Shown here piece by piece: positions 1-6,752 of a stretch of DNA of 45,822 bases (the first letter of the stretch is position 1; every line of letters starts with the position of its first letter). The notes beneath the pieces are model-generated. The model made no database searches. It was not told the DNA's origin and saw only the letters and a list, made by a program, of their open reading frames with translations. Made by a program: the position numbers and the translations under genes. Origin of the DNA: Modestobacter marinus. GTDB taxonomy: Bacteria; Actinomycetota; Actinomycetes; Mycobacteriales; Geodermatophilaceae. The DNA is taken from the NCBI RefSeq assembly GCF_019799945.1, contig NZ_JABGCH010000033.1:1-45822 (forward strand). The letters run 5' to 3'.

Positions 1-26
1 TGCGGGGAAGACAGGATCAGACGAGC

Positions 27-45
27 GCAACGGTTCACCCGTTGC
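27..45. terminator. Small inverted repeat, possible terminator
   Basis: GCAACGG (27-33) and CCGTTGC (39-45) form a 7-bp stem with a 5-base loop just beyond the stop of the small minus-strand ORF that ends at 51. There is no T tract, as is usual in very GC-rich actinobacteria. The call rests only on symmetry and position. Confidence 0.3.
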
Positions 46-50
46 AGACC

Positions 51-200
51 TCAGCCAGGGACATCGGCCGGGGTGTCACCAACCAGGGCGAAGGTTGGCA
101 GCCGCGGCACTAGGACGCCGTAACCGGCCAGCCCGACGGCCGCCAGCCGCCGCAGCGCGGCGCTGTGGGCGGCCAGGTGCGCCGGGTCCGCCGTCTCCAT
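51..200 (-). CDS. Small hypothetical protein (49 aa)
   Basis: A 49-residue frame read from ATG at 200, preceded by GGCGGAG about 5 bases upstream. It has an Ala/Leu-rich amphipathic stretch, then a hydrophobic segment and the ending LVGDTPADVPG. I recognise no family. It is divergent from the membrane protein gene starting at 302 and has a short hairpin after its stop. In such GC-rich DNA open frames are common by chance, so this is a weak call; the ribosome-binding site and the protein-like composition are the only support. Confidence 0.35.
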   Translation of the reverse strand: METADPAHLAAHSAALRRLAAVGLAGYGVLVPRLPTFALVGDTPADVPG

Positions 201-301
201 CCCCGCTCCGCCTCGGGCCGTGCCTCGGCCCGCGGTCAGCCTCACACGACCGGATCCGGTGCGCGCGGGAGCCAGCGGCGCCGGTGGGGGAGGATGGGCC
301 G

Positions 302-934
302 GTGACCAACGCCGTGACCGCCGGCCGGCTGGCCGGGAACCCCCCCAGCACCCCCGAGCAGGCCCGGGCCACCTGGCCGCGGATGGCCGGGCTGGGCGTC
401 CTCCTGACGGCGCTGGGCGTGCTCGCCCTCACCTGGTCCGGTACCGGCCCGCGGCTGCTGCTCGGCGTGCTCGGCGTGCTCGCCGCGGTCTGGGGCGCCA
501 CGATGCTGCGGCGGGGACGCACCGGCTCGGTGGAGCGTGCCGCCGCCGTCGTCGGGGCGAGCGCGGTGTGGTTCGGCGTCGTCGCGTTCGCCCTGGCCCT
601 GCTGTCGGCCACCGCGACCGGCTGGGCCCTCGCCGCCGTCCTGCTGCTGGCGCTGCCGTGCCTGGCCGTCGCCGCGCCGGGCCGCCGGGGGCTGTTTCTG
701 CCGGCCGCCGGCGTCGTCCTCCTCGCCGCGCTGGGCCTGCTGGTCCTCGGCGGCGTCGACGTGCTGCTGGCCGGCGCCCGCGGGACCGCCGCCGTCCTGG
801 TGGCGCTCCTCGGCCTGGTCAACGTCGCCGGCGCCATCGGCATGGCCCGCCTCGCACGTCAGCCCGCGCCGGCACCCGCCGCCGGGTGCGGCGGCTGCGC
901 GTGCGGTGCCGGTGGCTGCGGCGGCCTGCGCTGA
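302..934 (+). CDS. Polytopic membrane protein with Cys/Gly-rich C-terminal tail
   Basis: A 210-residue protein starting at GTG 302, chosen because GGGGAGG at 286-292 lies at normal spacing; an open frame extends upstream to 95 but has no signal of its own. After a short Thr/Pro-containing N-terminus it has about six hydrophobic segments rich in Leu, Ala and Val, consistent with an integral membrane protein of paired helices. The last 20 residues form a soluble tail with four cysteines in a Gly-rich context (CGGCACGAGGCGG), which could bind a metal or be a lipidation or redox site; that is inference. Family not recognised. The next gene downstream, at 1109, encodes a separate zinc-finger peptide. 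Confidence 0.7.
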   Translation: MTNAVTAGRLAGNPPSTPEQARATWPRMAGLGVLLTALGVLALTWSGTGPRLLLGVLGVLAAVWGATMLRRGRTGSVERAAAVVGASAVWFGVVAFALALLSATATGWALAAVLLLALPCLAVAAPGRRGLFLPAAGVVLLAALGLLVLGGVDVLLAGARGTAAVLVALLGLVNVAGAIGMARLARQPAPAPAAGCGGCACGAGGCGGLR

Positions 935-1108
935 CCCACTCCTCCCGGTGAGCGGACGTGCGCGGACTGACACCTGGTCGTTCCGCGCGTGTCACCTGCT
1001 CGTCATGCACGTCACCTACCGTCGGTCCTGGCGACGGAGCCGGTGATCCCGGATCCCGCCGGGCACGACGACGGGCCGGCCACCTGCGGCCGGGCGAGGA
1101 GGTACGAC

Positions 1109-1210
1109 GTGGAGACGATCGAACGGACGACGTGGGTGTGCGTGAACTGCACGCGGGCGAACGCCAGCGTCCGGAAGCGCTGCGAGGACTGCGGCACCAC
1201 CCGCGACTGA
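1109..1210 (+). CDS. 33-aa single RanBP2-type zinc finger protein
   Basis: A 33-residue protein starting at GTG 1109, with GAGGAGG at 1096-1102 six bases upstream. The same frame is open back to an ATG at 989, but only the 1109 start has a ribosome-binding site and the upstream part has no recognisable content. The core, residues 8-27, is WVCVNCTRANASVRKRCEDC, which matches the RanBP2 zinc-finger pattern W-x-C-x2-C-x3-N-x6-C-x2-C exactly, including the Trp and the structural Asn. In eukaryotes such fingers bind ubiquitin or single-stranded RNA; the bacterial role is unknown. Almost the entire protein is the finger, so it probably acts as an adaptor or RNA-binding peptide (inference). Confidence 0.7.
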   Translation: METIERTTWVCVNCTRANASVRKRCEDCGTTRD

Positions 1211-1282
1211 CCCGGGCTCCGGCTGCCGGGCCCGTGCGCGTCTCGATGGGTGAGCGGCCCTCCGGGTGGTAACCCGCTGGGC

Positions 1283-2014
1283 ATGGCTGACCTCGCCGAC
1301 GCGGCGGGCCGGGCGGTCGCCGTCCCCCTCGCCGCCCTGGCCCGGGTGCGCGGCGCCAAGCCGATGCACCCGCGCGGGGTGGTCTTCGACGCCCGGCTGA
1401 TCCGCACCGGCCCGGCGCGGCCCTGGGGCCTGCCGTGGATCGACGCGCGGGAGGACGCCGACGTCCTGGTGCGGCTGTCCCGCGGCGCCGGCCTGCCGCC
1501 CCGGCTGCCCGACCTGCTGGGGCTCGCCGTCCGGGTGCCCCCGCCCGCGCCGGGCGGCCGCCCGGTCGACCTGCTGCTCTCCTCCACCGGCCGCGGCCGG
1601 TGGACCCGGTCGGCGCCGGTGCTCCGCCGGGACGCGGGGGCTCCCTACGGCTCGGTCATGGCGTTCCGGACGCCGCTCGGGCCGGTCACGCTCGCGGCGC
1701 GGGCCGACGGCCCGCTGCCGGCGGACTCCGAGGGGCTGCTCGCGGCGGGTCCTGGGCGCACCTTCACCCTGGCCGCCGCCCTGGAGCGCGGTGCGCCGGA
1801 GGCGTTCGCCCGGCTCGTGCTGCGGGCGCCGCACGACCCGCCCGACCCGCAGCTGCACTTCGACGCGGTGCTGCACGCCCCGCCGGGGTTCGTCGCCGAC
1901 GGCGCGATGGCCCGGTTCCGCCGGCCGGCCTACGCCCGGGCTCGGACCTGGCAGCGGGTGGACCCGGCAGCCGGGCCGCTGGAGGCCCCGGACACCGCTC
2001 CGGGCCTGCGATGA
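1283..2014 (+). CDS. Catalase-superfamily-like conserved actinobacterial protein
   Basis: About 243 residues from ATG 1283; a GTG at 1250 in the same frame is an alternative, and neither has a strong ribosome-binding site. The segments KPMHPRGVVFDARL, a VLVRLSRGAGLP stretch and LGLAVRVP followed by a GRPVDLLL stretch resemble the conserved core of proteins distantly related to catalase that are widespread in actinobacteria and inconsistently annotated. I do not see the full set of catalase haem residues, so no activity is assigned. The stop overlaps the ATG of the next gene (ATGA at 2011-2014), so it is almost certainly co-translated with the macro/SIR2 protein, hinting that the two products work together. 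Confidence 0.65.
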   Translation: MADLADAAGRAVAVPLAALARVRGAKPMHPRGVVFDARLIRTGPARPWGLPWIDAREDADVLVRLSRGAGLPPRLPDLLGLAVRVPPPAPGGRPVDLLLSSTGRGRWTRSAPVLRRDAGAPYGSVMAFRTPLGPVTLAARADGPLPADSEGLLAAGPGRTFTLAAALERGAPEAFARLVLRAPHDPPDPQLHFDAVLHAPPGFVADGAMARFRRPAYARARTWQRVDPAAGPLEAPDTAPGLR

Positions 2015-3573
2015 GCGGGCACGTGTTCGTGGTCGGCGCCGACCTGACCCGGCTCACCTGCGACGACGTGGTCGTGCCGACCGACCGCGCGCTGCGCGTG
2101 ACCCGGAGCTGGGTGCCGCTGCTGCCACCGGACGCGCTCGGGGACGAGGACGACGAGGACGTGTGCGTCGCGGCGCGGTGGGCCGGCGACGAGCGGGTGC
2201 TCGAGGTGCCCGGCTGCGGGGAGCGCCGGGCCTGGCTGGTCGACACGGTCGACTCCGGCGACGTCGCCGAGGCCGACGACGCCCGGCTGGCCTGGCTGCT
2301 CGACGGCGCGCGGGAGGTGCTGGGCGCGGTGGCCGGCCGGGACGTGGCCGAGCCCGCGCACGGCCGGGTCCGCCGGCTGGTCGGGCTGCCCGCGCTGGGC
2401 ACCGGCTGGGGCGGTGCGGCCGGGCGCCGCGGTGAGCTGCTCAGCGGCCTGCTGCCGGTGCTGCAGCAGGCCGCGGAGGAGCACGGGTACGACGTCACGC
2501 TGGTGCTGCACCGGCCCAGCGACGTGGCCGCCGCCCAGCGCGTGCGCCGCGCCGAGGGCGGCTGGCAGCTCCCGGCGGAGCTCCGCGCGGTGGCCGAGGA
2601 CCTCGGTGCCCGCGCGCGGGCCGGCGGTCTCGCGGTCTTCGTGGGCGCCGGGGTGAGCGCCGCGGCCGGCCTGCCGACCTGGCCCGAGCTGCTCGCCGAG
2701 CTCGCCGAGCGGGCCGGGCTGGACGGCGGGCTGCGGGCCGGGCTCGCCCAGCTGCCCCCGCAGGACGCAGCCGCCCTGCTCGCCCGGGAACTCGGCCGGG
2801 AGCAGCTCACCCGCTACGTGGAGGAGCGCTTCGGCCCCGGCACGTACTCGCTGGCGCACGCGCTCATCGCCGGGCTGCCGGTGCACGAGTACGTCACGAC
2901 GAACTACGACCAGCTCATCGAGCTCGCCGCCGCCGACGTCGGCCGGCGGATGCGGGCGCTGCCGTTCGACGAGGCGACCGTCGAGGACCCGTGGCTGTTG
3001 AAGCTGCACGGCGACGTCCGGCACCCCGACAGCATCGTGCTCACCCGCGAGCAGTACCTGGAGTTCGGGGACCACCGGACGGCGCTGGCCGGGGTGCTGC
3101 AGTCGCTGCTGCTCACCCGGCACGTGCTCTTCGTCGGCACCTCGATGCTCGACGACGACCTGATCCGCATCGCCCACCAGGTGCGGAACGTGCTGCACCT
3201 GCCGGACCCCGCCCGCGAGCGGCGCAACGGCACGGTGCTGACGCTGCAGGAGGACCCGGTGCGCGCCCGGCTGTGGGAGCAGGACGTCGAGACGGTGGCG
3301 ATGGCCCGCGCCGACGTCGACCCGGCCGAGGCCGCCCGCCGGCTGGAGGTGCTGCTGGACCTGCTCGGCTGCCTGTCCAGCCGCCCGACCGGCTACCTCC
3401 TCGACCCCGCCTACCGCGGCCTGCTGGACGAGGCGGAGACGACGCTGTCCGCCGCGCTGGCCGACGTCGCCGACGCCGTCGAGCAGGGGGCGGGGGAGAG
3501 CTGGGCCGGTCGCGAGGTGCGGCGGCTGCTGTCCGAGCTGGGCCACGGCGACGGGCGCGGCGCCGGCGGCTGA
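2011..3573 (+). CDS. Macro-like / SIR2-like NAD-binding fusion protein
   Basis: 520 residues from ATG 2011, coupled to the upstream gene by an ATGA overlap. Residues about 3-175 look like a divergent macro (ADP-ribose-binding) domain: a VFVVGADLTRLTCDDVVVPT opening resembles the macro GDLT-L-DAVV start, and GLPALGTGWGG (125-135) resembles its Gly-rich phosphate loop. Residues about 205-450 are a SIR2-like domain: VGAGVSAAAGLPTW with the GAG nucleotide loop at 212-214, TTNYDQL at 296-302, KLHGDV at 331-336 with the likely catalytic His333, and LFVGTSMLDDDL at 373-384. SIR2-like domains of this type hydrolyse NAD+ in several phage-defence systems; the fused macro-like domain could sense or process an ADP-ribose product. 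The domain assignment for SIR2 is firm, for macro moderate; a defence role is inference. Confidence 0.8.
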   Translation: MSGHVFVVGADLTRLTCDDVVVPTDRALRVTRSWVPLLPPDALGDEDDEDVCVAARWAGDERVLEVPGCGERRAWLVDTVDSGDVAEADDARLAWLLDGAREVLGAVAGRDVAEPAHGRVRRLVGLPALGTGWGGAAGRRGELLSGLLPVLQQAAEEHGYDVTLVLHRPSDVAAAQRVRRAEGGWQLPAELRAVAEDLGARARAGGLAVFVGAGVSAAAGLPTWPELLAELAERAGLDGGLRAGLAQLPPQDAAALLARELGREQLTRYVEERFGPGTYSLAHALIAGLPVHEYVTTNYDQLIELAAADVGRRMRALPFDEATVEDPWLLKLHGDVRHPDSIVLTREQYLEFGDHRTALAGVLQSLLLTRHVLFVGTSMLDDDLIRIAHQVRNVLHLPDPARERRNGTVLTLQEDPVRARLWEQDVETVAMARADVDPAEAARRLEVLLDLLGCLSSRPTGYLLDPAYRGLLDEAETTLSAALADVADAVEQGAGESWAGREVRRLLSELGHGDGRGAGG

Positions 3574-3648
3574 GCAGCGGTTCCCCCCGGCTGGCTGGAC
3601 AGCGGCGCGGGGACCCGGCACTGTCGCGGGACCGCGGAGATCGGTACC

Positions 3649-4449
3649 GTGGGACCGGTGATCGTGAGCACGGGAAACGACGTCCGTGTGAGCGGGGTCC
3701 CGGACGGGCGGCCCATCGTCTTCGCCCACGGTTACGGCTGCGACCAGAACATGTGGCGGTTCGTCGCACCGGACTTCGAAGTGGACCACAAGGTCGTCAC
3801 CTTCGACTTCGTCGGCTTCGGGCAGTCCGACCTCGCGGCCTACGACCCGGCCAGGTACAACTCGCTGCGCGGGTACGCCGATGACGTCGTGCGACTCCTC
3901 CGTGAGCTGGAGCTGACCGACGTGGTGTTCGTCGGTCACTCGGTCAGCGCCATGATCGGCGTCCTCGCCCACCTGCAGGCGCCGGAGCTCTTCGGCGCGC
4001 TGGTGATGGTCGGCCCGAGCGCCCGGTACGTCGACGACGGCGAGTACACCGGGGGCTTCTCCCGGGCGTCGATCAGCGAGCTGCTGGACAACCTCGACGC
4101 CAACCACCTGGGCTGGTCCGCCGCGATGGCGCCGGTGATCATGGGCAACCCGGACCGCCCGGAGCTGGCGCAGGAGCTGACCAACAGCTTCTGCCGCACG
4201 CACCCCGACGTCGCCCGCCAGTTCGCCCGGGTCGCGTTCCTGTCCGACAACCGGGCCGACCTCGCCGGCGTGACCGTGCCCACCCTGGTGCTGCAGTGCT
4301 CCGAGGACGTGATCGCACCGGAGTCCGCCGGTCGTTTCGTGCACGAGGCCCTCCCGGACAGCGCCTTCATCCAGCTCGCCGCCACCGGTCACTGCCCGAA
4401 CCTGAGCGCTCCGGAGGAGACGACCGCGGCGATTCGGGCCTTCCTGTAG
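3649..4449 (+). CDS. rsbQ: RsbQ-like alpha/beta hydrolase
   Basis: 266 residues from GTG 3649, with GGAGA at 3636-3640 eight bases upstream. The alpha/beta-hydrolase landmarks are in order: FAHGYGCDQNMW near the oxyanion loop, the nucleophile elbow GHSVSA, a late SEDVIAPE acid region and TGHCPNLSAPEE with the catalytic His. GHSVSA and the TGHCPNLSAP ending are characteristic of RsbQ and of the related KAI2/D14 proteins. In Bacillus, RsbQ is required for energy-stress activation of the RsbP phosphatase. The next gene, 11 bases downstream, encodes a PAS/GAF/PP2C phosphatase, reproducing the RsbQ-RsbP pair. The natural ligand is unknown. Confidence 0.88.
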   Translation: MGPVIVSTGNDVRVSGVPDGRPIVFAHGYGCDQNMWRFVAPDFEVDHKVVTFDFVGFGQSDLAAYDPARYNSLRGYADDVVRLLRELELTDVVFVGHSVSAMIGVLAHLQAPELFGALVMVGPSARYVDDGEYTGGFSRASISELLDNLDANHLGWSAAMAPVIMGNPDRPELAQELTNSFCRTHPDVARQFARVAFLSDNRADLAGVTVPTLVLQCSEDVIAPESAGRFVHEALPDSAFIQLAATGHCPNLSAPEETTAAIRAFL

Positions 4450-4460
4450 CCGGCCGCGCG

Positions 4461-6740
4461 ATGAACCCCGACGACCGGCGCTCCGGGAGCGAGGTCCGGA
4501 CCGCGCTGGACCACCTGCTCGAGGACGACCCGGCGGACCTCTACGAGAACGCGCCGTGCGGCTACCTGTCCACGCTGCCCGACGGGACGATCGTCAAGGT
4601 CAACCGGACGCTGTGTGCCTGGACGGGCCGCACCGCCGACCAGCTGCTGCGCACCCGGCTGCGCGACGTCCTGAGCCTGGGCGGGCAGGTGTTCCACGAC
4701 ACCCACCTCGCGCCGCTGCTGCGGATGCAGGGCGCGGTTCGGGAGGTCGCCCTGGACGTCGTCCGGTCGGACGGGTCGCTGCTGCCCTGCCTGGTGAACG
4801 CCGTGGAGCTGCGCGACGCCGACGGCACCCCGCTCATGGTGCGGGCCACCCTCTTCGAGGCCACCGCCCGGCGGCGCTACGAGCGGGAAATCCTGACCGC
4901 GCACCGGGCCGCCGAGGAGTCCGAGGCGCGGTCCCGCACCCTCCAGCAGGTGGTCTCCGAGTTGGCCCAGGCCACCACCGTCGCCGACGTCGCCCGGGTC
5001 GTGGCCGAACGCGGCCGGCGCGCGGTCCGGGCGGCCGGCGCGGCCCTGTGGCTGCTCAACGACTGGGTGCCACCGGCGTACCGGACGCCGTCCCTGGCCA
5101 CGCCGCTGCCCGAGCGGGCGCTGACCCTGGCCCACACCGACGGCCTCCCCGAGCCGCTGCTCCGCGCGCTGGTGGACGCGGCGCGCGGACAGTGGGCGCT
5201 CGAGCTGGCCCAGGGCGTCCGGTTCGTCCGGTTCGACGAGGGACTGCGCCGTTCCCAGCCCGGGCTCGCGACCGCCCTGGACGCCGCGGGTCTGCAGGCC
5301 GTGGTCATCGTCCCGGTGTCGGCCGACAACCGCCGTCTCGGCGCGCTCGTGCTCGGGATGGACGGCCACACCGACGACGACCTGATCAGCCTGGAGGAGC
5401 CGGGCTCCGAGCTTCCCCCGGCCGACCTGGAGCTGCTCGGCACGCTGGGCAGCCAGGCCGGGCAGGCGTTGGAGCGGGCGCGGCTGTACGAGGAGACCGC
5501 GCGTCAGGCGCAGCGGTCGGCCTTCCTGCTGGACGCCGCGCGGCTGCTTGCCCGGGCCACCGGGGTCACCGAGTCCCTCGATCAGCTGGCGGCGATGGTC
5601 GTGCCGCGGCTGGCCGACATCTGCCTGCTGGACGTCATCGACGAGCACGGCATGAACCGGGTGGTGGCCCGGCACGGGGACCCGGGCCGTCAGTCGCTGG
5701 TCGACGCGCTGCGGGCGTGGGCGCCGCCGGTGCGGGAGCTGCCGGCGCCGGCGCGGGAGGCGATGGAGCAGGGGCGGACCCGCTTCTTCCCGGTGGTGGC
5801 CGACGACTGGCTGACCGGGGTGATCCGGGACCCGGGTGAGCTCGCCGCCGTGCGGGCCCTGGACCTGGTGAGCATCATCAGCGTCCCGCTGCTGGCCGAG
5901 GGGCGGGCGCTGGGCGTGATGACGCTGAGCGCCGACCAGCGCCGTCCTCCGTTCAGCACGGCGGACGTCGAGCTGGCCGAGCAGCTGGCCCTGCAGGTGT
6001 CGCTGATGATGGTCAAGGCGCAGCGGTACGAGCTGGAGGCCCACACCTCGCACACGCTGCAGGCGACCCTGCTGCCCCCGCCGCCGCCCCCCGTCCCCGG
6101 TGTCGCGATCGCCGTCCGGTACCTGGCCGCCACCTACGGGGTCGAGATCGGGGGCGACTTCTACGACGTCACGACGCTGCCCGACGACCACGTGGCGATC
6201 GCCGTCGGGGACGTCGTCGGGCACGACATCACCGCCGCGGCCACCATGGGCCAGCTGCGCAGCGTCTACCGGGCGCTGCTGGTGGAGAGCCCCGCGCCGA
6301 GCACCGTCATCGACCGGCTGCAGGCCAGCTGGCCGCTGCTGGGGCTGCAGCGCATGGCGACCGCGCTGTTCGCCACCCTGGACCTGGACACCGGCGTGCT
6401 GCACGTCGCCTCGGCCGGGCACCCGCCGCCGCTGATGGTCGCCGACGGCCGAGCCGAGTTCCTGCCGGTCCCGCCGAGCCGGATGCTCGGCGCGCCGCCG
6501 GCCCCGGCCGTCGGGTGGAGCGGTGTCGTCCCGCCCGGCGCGACGCTGGTGCTGTTCACCGACGGGCTGGTCGAGAGCCGTGATCACGACATCGACGCCG
6601 GGCTCGAGCGGCTGCGGGCCTCGGCCTGCCGCACGGCGACCAGCGACCCGGACGAGCTCTGCGACCGGTTGCTCACCGACCTGGCCGGCACCCACCGCGC
6701 CGACGACATCGCGCTGCTGGCGCTCACCCGCGAGGCCTGA
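4461..6740 (+). CDS. rsbP: RsbP-like PAS-GAF-GAF-PP2C (SpoIIE) serine phosphatase
   Basis: 759 residues from ATG 4461, 11 bases after rsbQ. N-terminal PAS domain at about 20-130 (ENAPCGYLSTLPDGTIVKVN), then a linker helix, a GAF-like domain at about 165-330, a second at about 350-520, and a PP2C/SpoIIE phosphatase domain to the end. The phosphatase metal motifs are visible: GGDFYDV, VGDVVGHDITAA, SAGHPPPL and LFTDGLVESRD. Family knowledge: RsbP dephosphorylates an anti-anti-sigma factor (RsbV type), freeing a sigma factor during energy stress, and needs RsbQ. No rsbV, rsbW or sigma-factor gene is next to it, so the target lies outside this locus. Confidence 0.9.
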   Translation: MNPDDRRSGSEVRTALDHLLEDDPADLYENAPCGYLSTLPDGTIVKVNRTLCAWTGRTADQLLRTRLRDVLSLGGQVFHDTHLAPLLRMQGAVREVALDVVRSDGSLLPCLVNAVELRDADGTPLMVRATLFEATARRRYEREILTAHRAAEESEARSRTLQQVVSELAQATTVADVARVVAERGRRAVRAAGAALWLLNDWVPPAYRTPSLATPLPERALTLAHTDGLPEPLLRALVDAARGQWALELAQGVRFVRFDEGLRRSQPGLATALDAAGLQAVVIVPVSADNRRLGALVLGMDGHTDDDLISLEEPGSELPPADLELLGTLGSQAGQALERARLYEETARQAQRSAFLLDAARLLARATGVTESLDQLAAMVVPRLADICLLDVIDEHGMNRVVARHGDPGRQSLVDALRAWAPPVRELPAPAREAMEQGRTRFFPVVADDWLTGVIRDPGELAAVRALDLVSIISVPLLAEGRALGVMTLSADQRRPPFSTADVELAEQLALQVSLMMVKAQRYELEAHTSHTLQATLLPPPPPPVPGVAIAVRYLAATYGVEIGGDFYDVTTLPDDHVAIAVGDVVGHDITAAATMGQLRSVYRALLVESPAPSTVIDRLQASWPLLGLQRMATALFATLDLDTGVLHVASAGHPPPLMVADGRAEFLPVPPSRMLGAPPAPAVGWSGVVPPGATLVLFTDGLVESRDHDIDAGLERLRASACRTATSDPDELCDRLLTDLAGTHRADDIALLALTREA

Positions 6741-6752
6741 TCCTCCGAGGGG

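Noticed and set aside
1930-4392. Minus-strand frame of 820 codons opposite the SIR2 and rsbQ genes
   Set aside because: A shadow of two well-supported plus-strand genes, with no start signal or recognisable motif.
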